A stretch of DNA of 64,000 bases, from NCBI GenBank assembly GCA_907165065.1, contig OU015524.1, positions 59,251,295-59,315,294 of the forward strand, given 5' to 3'. The notes beneath the pieces are model-generated. The model searched no databases. It had not been told where the DNA came from and was given only the letters and a program-made list of their open reading frames with translations. Each line of letters starts with the position of its first letter. The stretch's first letter is position 1. Shown in pieces: positions 57,997 to 64,000 of this stretch. The translations under genes were made by a program, and so were the position numbers. The stretch comes from Caprimulgus europaeus. Lineage: Eukaryota > Chordata > Aves > Caprimulgiformes > Caprimulgidae.

Positions 57997-60900
57997 TTTT
58001 TAGTTGTTGTGCAAAATGGTTTTAGATTCCCCAATGAAACATATGAAAGCCAAAGCTGTAAAAACCATTTTCAGCCACTTTACTTAGCTGTGAAAGTCTT
58101 TATTTTGTCATTTTTCCATACATACTTCCTACACTGCCCCTTCTGAGAAGGTCTGTTCATCCAATTAATGTCAACAGTAAGAAAAATTGCATTTAGCCTG
58201 CCCCCAGCACTCAATGTCTAGATTTCAGAGTCCTGGCAGGCATGAAAATATATATTAGCATAGCACAAATGTGCCAGGAAATAAACCCCACCATTCCTGA
58301 ATGCACAACTCACCTAGGACCAGCATTATTGGCCACTCCAGAAATACACCTTACCTTGCCACCAAGGGCCCAAGTTATCGCTGGTGCATAAAGGGCATCA
58401 CTTTGGTCGAGAGCTTGGCCCCGCAGCTTGGTGTGACTGCGAACTCTCTTGCCCAGTCTGCAGGTGCAAGGACTGCAAGGGCAGCCTAAGCCCCAAACCA
58501 GGTTCAATCCCTCCTCGACACTTGCTCACCAAATGGAAAAGAAGGTTGTGGCTTACAATGACCACGTTCTGCCATCAGATGTGCACATGCAGTTCTGGGG
58601 GCAGCTGGAGGGCTGAATTAATAATAATTACACTGCAAACCCACACTGATTTTCACCAATCTGAAGGCAGGACAGGCACAGAGTAGAAATACCCTTGTGT
58701 GGGTAACAGGTCCAAATGAGAGGAAACAGGAGCCTCTAACAACTGCAGAGAAGGAAGAATTGTATGAATGGGAAATAAGATGATAATGGAAATGCTCTAG
58801 CTCAGAGATGTAACATAATCTGAATTGGATAGCTGCTCTGATTTTCAAGGCATTAGTAATTAATGACCAGCATTTGGAGAACGTCAGGTGGATAATAAAG
58901 CAGTTAGGGGAGCTTTCAATTTCTTCATCTTTTAACAACCTGTTCCACCCCCATCCCTTTAAACAGTATAAATCAGCACCAAGGGAATGCAAAGATGTTT
59001 TACATGTGGTCTGCAATAGAGGTGTCCACTAGTAGATGATGAGGCCTATAAACTCTGCAGGTCCTTCAGAATCCATTAACAGGCACTGACAGCAAAGCAG
59101 ACCCTGGAGATTCACCTGTACGTCTTACATCTGTGTGGAAAAGGTCTTCAGACAGAGATCAGTACCTCACTCTGCACAGCCCCCAAAGCAGGGTAGCTGG
59201 AGGCTGTGCAAATGTCTCCTGCCCTGCCTCCTTAACCTCTTCAGAGAGAAAAACAGAAGACAGCAAAGACTTTAAACCCCACCCTTGATATTTCTTGAAG
59301 ATGTATTCTTGTGATCCAGTCAGTCTTAACTCTTCACTGTACCCATGATGGTTACAGAGCTTGTGAGCTCTGTTTCTCAACTGAAATGTTTACCACTTCA
59401 GATACCGCTTGTTGATGTGCTCTTCATTGATGATAACAACTCAACAGCTTGCCAATTAAAAAGTAGTTAAAGTAATTTCAGCAATCAACCCTTAATCTAG
59501 AGTTATTTTCTCCTTTCCCTCCTCCCAGTTCCTGTGGTTATATAATAAAATAGGTAATTATTTTCCTAAATTCTCCCTTCTGCTCTTTTCTAAAGGTAAG
59601 GGGAGGGGAAAGAGGATAATGAGCAGTACCACTAAAGAGTTTATGTACAAAATCCTGTCAAAAGTACAGTGCAATTAAAAGTGTGAGGAGAAAATCGGAG
59701 ATGTGTACCTTTAATCTTCATCTTTTACAGCAAATGTCGATGCTAACTGCAAACACTGCAGTTTTACAAATCTGGAGTATGAACTTTGGTTTAAAATGTT
59801 CTACTGAAACAAAACTGCCACTCTAAAAAGCTGTTTCAGATGCTTTACCCAAACTACAAGCAAGATAAAATTTCCCTTTCCTACATTTCAGTCCCTCCAA
59901 AAACCTTAATTTAAAAAATATGAAATTTTGTAGGCAGGGATATCTTCTGTCAAACAGTGCCAATTAAAACTCTGGAGCTACAAATACCAAATTTGAATCA
60001 GACTGGCACCTGAACTGAAAACTGGTGAAGGTGAGCAGGGTTCCAATGTTCTTGGAGTGGGATCCATCAGGGCTTGGAAAACTGCAGGAGCCCAGAAATT
60101 TCATACCCTAAAATGTTTTTGCCACCTGATTTCTGAATAAACTTGGGCCAATGGGAATCTGAGGCTTAGAGAGAAAATAACATTGATGTTTCCTTGACCT
60201 GTTTGTTAAAGATCACACTGTGTCGATCAAAGATGCCTGACGCGTATCTCTGGGACTGATCCCTTTTACTTACTGCCAGGCTGGAGGTCAGCACAACATT
60301 TCTCACCTTGTTTGTCAAAGTATCTTCAGGGGCTTACTTGAGAGAAGACCAAGGAATGAGGAAATTTAAATAACAAGGAGGTTTAAATGGTGAGGATGAT
60401 TAGCTGCTGTAACAGCTTTCCAGTAGCTGTTATTTTGCACCATTTCAAGTCTTTAAGAGAAGGACAAATTTATAATTACAGTACGATGACTTGTGTAGTA
60501 CTATAACAGTAGTAAACTATGCCAGTAATCAATGCTATACTGAGAAGTCATTTTTATTATGGATTAAGTATTTACAAGCAAAGCTGCATTTTCACCTGTA
60601 CAGCTTATTCTGCTCCCACTGAGACCGGCTGCTCCTGTGAGACAGTTTTGCCTGTATGACTGCGCTGACACTGGAGACTCTGACAGTGGAGACACTGGCT
60701 GAGCAATGCTGCAGGTATGTCAGGGAGCACCCTCTCCATCAGCTGGGAAGGTGACCCTCTCTGCATGGGTGCCCTGGGGTGACCTCAGGCTCGGGTAGCC
60801 CCCAGCCCTGCCCGGGCAGCAGCAAAGGAACTAATGAACCTTACTGTTAGCAGAAGCTCTTAGCTTGGGCTCAGTAGCTATTTTCTGCTAGCAAGAAAAT

Positions 60901-63519
60901 GTACTCTGTTGGCTTCTCCTGCCATGACCATGGTGCTGCCTGCCAAGGTGATCTCCCAGCTGCAAGCCCATTTTCTCCAGAGTGCCAAGGCAGTGACCCT
61001 TAGACCCATTTTTAATCCCTCTCTGAAGGAACCAATCTGCCAAGACTGCCTGTGAGCTGATGCGCAGCAGTAAACCTCCGTTACCCAGCCACGGCACTGC
61101 CCTGCTCGGACCCCTCATGCCCCATCACTGCCTGTCCCTGCTGCAGGGAAGGCAGCTTTGACAGATCTTTATGCTTGCTGGGTCTGCTAGTAGGTGTCTG
61201 CAGAGCAGCAAGCTGCAATTTCCTCCTCATTTTGCGTCCACCATACTGCACTGCTTCCTGAGGTCCCGTCACCCACAAGTGTGGCTTGCCAAATCTTCAG
61301 CTGCTGCTAACAGTGCATGAAAACAGAGAAACCAGCTTAACATGTGGAGCCTGAGTGGAATTTGCGGGAAGGTTATCCTACGGAGAAGGTGATCCAGAAA
61401 ACACTCTGGAGACTGATCCAAAGGAGGAACCTCTGAGAGAGGCTGCATTAGCACACGCTGAAAAAAAAGCCGCCCCGAGAGCTGCAAGTGGATTCTTAGC
61501 ATCACTGACACTGCTTCCTGAGAGAAATTCTGCTTATTAATGACTCTTTAAATGACATTATTAGAATATGTACTGCCCCCGATATGGCACATATGTGCCC
61601 AGTGACATTTGAGACTGGAGAATCACATTACAAACAGGCAGCACATCTGTAGTGCTGGCTTGACAAGTTGAACTTTGATGGTGGACTGTGCTTCCACATT
61701 TTAGGTGTGTGCTGCAACAGGTAGTTGGAAAAAAAGATTTTATGCAAATCAAGCACATTAAGACTGAGTACTGTAACAGTCTTTAGGCAAATTAAGTTCT
61801 AATTCTTGAAAGCCTGATTATATACTTTATCTTCCAACCGGTAAGTGCTGTTTTTTTTTAAAAACTGTCTTCATCAATACCTTGCTTGGCCTTTTCTCCT
61901 CCTTAACTTCCTTAGCAAAAACATGGCACTGAAATCTTCCCAAGACACCCAGTCCTGATCTGCAGAAACTGTCCAGAACTACCTTTATGACATGGAGTCC
62001 AGTCTAAAAAAGCATCTGCTTTTTCAGATGCCCAGTTAGTATGCTGAAGTTCTGCAGGAAGGGTGAAAATGTTTGGGAATCACATAAATTCTGATTAAAA
62101 TTAACTTCAACCAGCAGAAGACTGTGACTTGTTACTCAGTTTGATCAGACTAACAGTGCTGCAGGTGGGTCCTCACCCACAGAACTTTGGGGGCTGTATT
62201 CACCACCCAAAGCTGTGTTCTGTGCTGCTCCAACATCTGCTGGGGAAACTGCCCTGCAGCACACTGCCACCGTGCCCAAGACTTACGCTGGCAAGAATTC
62301 GATGGAGGCCCCTTCTTCGCGTGCTGCTGTGCGAAGGGCTGCGCAAACTGCTGCCTCTGCTGTCCGCCTCCGCTTTCTCTCTTTCTATATTCCTCTATAA
62401 AATATAGTTTCCACCTTTCACTTTTTTTCCTGAGCTCACAACCTAGCTTACGTGTTGTTAAACAGCTGCTGCATGTCACCGTGAGTGAAGCAATCCATCT
62501 GCATCTCCTCCTTACCTCTCAGGGCTTTGGGCAGCACCTTGAGATTCAAGGATTTACAGAAAAAAACAGCGAAACGACCTATGCCCGTTCTCTTTAATTT
62601 AAAATCACTGCCAGTGTATTCACTTTAGAAACCAATACTAATAGGCCTAAAAATCCCTACAGTTTGTAGAGTAACAGTAGTAATAAAGCTGCATTTTCTG
62701 CATGGTCCTAGCAGAGTAATGTGGGGAGCCAGATCAGAAACCAGTAAAACAAGGGGCACGGTTATGATTTACTCATTGAGAAACTTCTGAGAAAGGAACA
62801 GCTGGCAAGAGAGTATGTGTTATCTGAAAGATGCTACCTTCCACCAAGGCAGCCTAATCCATAAAGAGAGCAGCAGGATATCAGAGCTGGGTGCATAATA
62901 AATTGGAATCCTTGAGTGAGTCTGAGCCCTTCTGAGACTGAAAGCGCTGGTAGCACTCCTCTTCTTACAGATGAGAAATTATGACTATTAACTGAGACAT
63001 GCTGATGCACAGGATGCACTCCAAGGCAGCCACAGACGGCTCGTTAATTGTTACTGTAGGTTGGAGGGAGGAAGAAGTATTGTATGATCTAAACAAAGAC
63101 CAATACTGTATAATGCCACAAAGCACACAAGAGCCAGAGATAACCATTTTCAATCAATATAAGAGCGTAGAGTTCTTTGAAAAGAAAATTAACACTTCCT
63201 CTTTAATGTTACCCCCTCTTTTCCTCTTTTCTGTAGATAAATACAGAGGACGTGGCATATCTGACTTAACAGGAATTGTATCACTTTCTCCACACATACC
63301 TAATGTTGACAGATTTGTTCTTGTTGCTTCTGACACATGCAGTGCATACTATACATTGAAATAGCAATGTCAATCTGATCTCACCCCTACGACTGGACTA
63401 GTGTAAGGGAGGTTATATATAGGTTTATAGAATTTCTACCGTGCCAATCACTGAAGCACTTCTGCACCTCAAAAGCATTTACTCAACATACTCTCACAGC
63501 AGATCTGATCTGTAGGGGC

Positions 63520-63620
63520 AGGACATCCTATCCCCATTTTGCAGGAGGGCAAGATGGAGATGGTGTGACTCACTTGAGGTCATGTAGGGTAGTTACGGAG
63601 GTATGCAGAACCACATCGTG
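63520..63620 (-). repeat. MIR-like SINE remnant
   Basis: 'ATCCTATCCCCATTTTGCAG', 'GAGGGCAAGATGGAGATGGT' and 'GTGACTCACTTGAGGTCATG' match the reverse MIR core (cccattttacagatgaggaaactgag...gtgacttgcccaaggtcac). Confidence 0.75.
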
Positions 63621-64000
63621 TTCCTCAGTACCACTCCTGGGTGTCAGCCTGAGATCAGGAAGCACGTATAGAGAAGTATCAAAAATTTGGTATGAAAGTC
63701 AATCTACTCATTCAAGTTTATAGCTCTGCGACATGTTGGCCCTTTCAGCATCTCTCAGTTGTTACCTTGATCGACCCTCTGCCCTGGTTCCCCTCTGCTT
63801 TTGAAGGCTTCTTCAATTGCTTCCCTCTGAGCTGTCTGTCTCTCTTGCATCTCAGCTCCTGTTACTTCCACCTGCTTCATTGCAGCTCCTATCCTACCAG
63901 CCCAAGTGACCCCTCTGTGTCCTCCTGGCCCCTATTCAGCAGCTCCCAGGGTGATGCATCCTCACTCCTGTCCTGGTCTCATTTAGTCTCCACGGATCTT

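Larger units (their letters stand above)
57381..64000 (-). other. AIG1: AIG1 intron (partial, runs off the window)
   Basis: No further AIG1 exon found on the minus strand. It contains two MIR-like pieces (57920-57996 and 63520-63620) and a C/T-rich end. Open frames on both strands up to 136 codons (for example 62187-62597) show no known domain. Confidence 0.75.

Noticed and set aside
57381-64000. Search for the preceding AIG1 exon (YAYDREMIYPKLLD region)
   Set aside because: Not found by eye on the minus strand; presumably beyond the window. A translated search would decide.

Overview
This is a nuclear window from a bird genome. The evidence is several CR1 retrotransposon fragments ending in the usual ATTCTATGA-type tail, an avian-type LTR at the left edge, faint MIR and older CR1 traces, and three vertebrate genes in the conserved PEX3-ADAT2-AIG1 order (human 6q24). 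I cannot name the species from the sequence.

Layout. Positions 1-4506 are intron 1 of PEX3 (minus strand), holding a partial LTR and a CR1 tail. A CpG island at about 3986-5240 covers a head-to-head promoter. PEX3 exon 1 (start codon 4577-4579, minus) and ADAT2 exon 1 (start codon 4715-4717, plus) are separated by 135 bp. ADAT2 is complete: six coding exons from 4715 to 14231 encode 178 residues, and a 3' UTR runs to about 15.8 kb. A gene-poor stretch of about 27.5 kb follows (15.8-43.3 kb), with weak MIR and CR1 pieces, a 27-nt poly-C run, possible conserved non-coding blocks and one exon-like ORF. AIG1 lies on the minus strand from about 43.3 kb to the right edge. Its last three coding exons are present (57265-57380, 47176-47339, 43974-44011); its upstream exons lie beyond position 64000 or were not found. 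ADAT2 and AIG1 are convergent.

Functions. ADAT2 is the catalytic half of the tRNA wobble A34-to-inosine deaminase. PEX3 is a peroxisome membrane biogenesis factor. AIG1 is a membrane threonine hydrolase for fatty-acid esters of hydroxy fatty acids. They share a neighbourhood, not a pathway; only PEX3 and ADAT2 are likely to share a promoter.

The most notable molecular feature is ADAT2 intron 3. It has a perfect U12-type donor and a near-perfect U12 branch site, but it must end in AT rather than AG or AC to keep the reading frame. Nothing else looks like a new system. The remaining observations are candidate alternative exons, a perfect RFX-type X-box palindrome in an AIG1 intron, and sequence-composition oddities.
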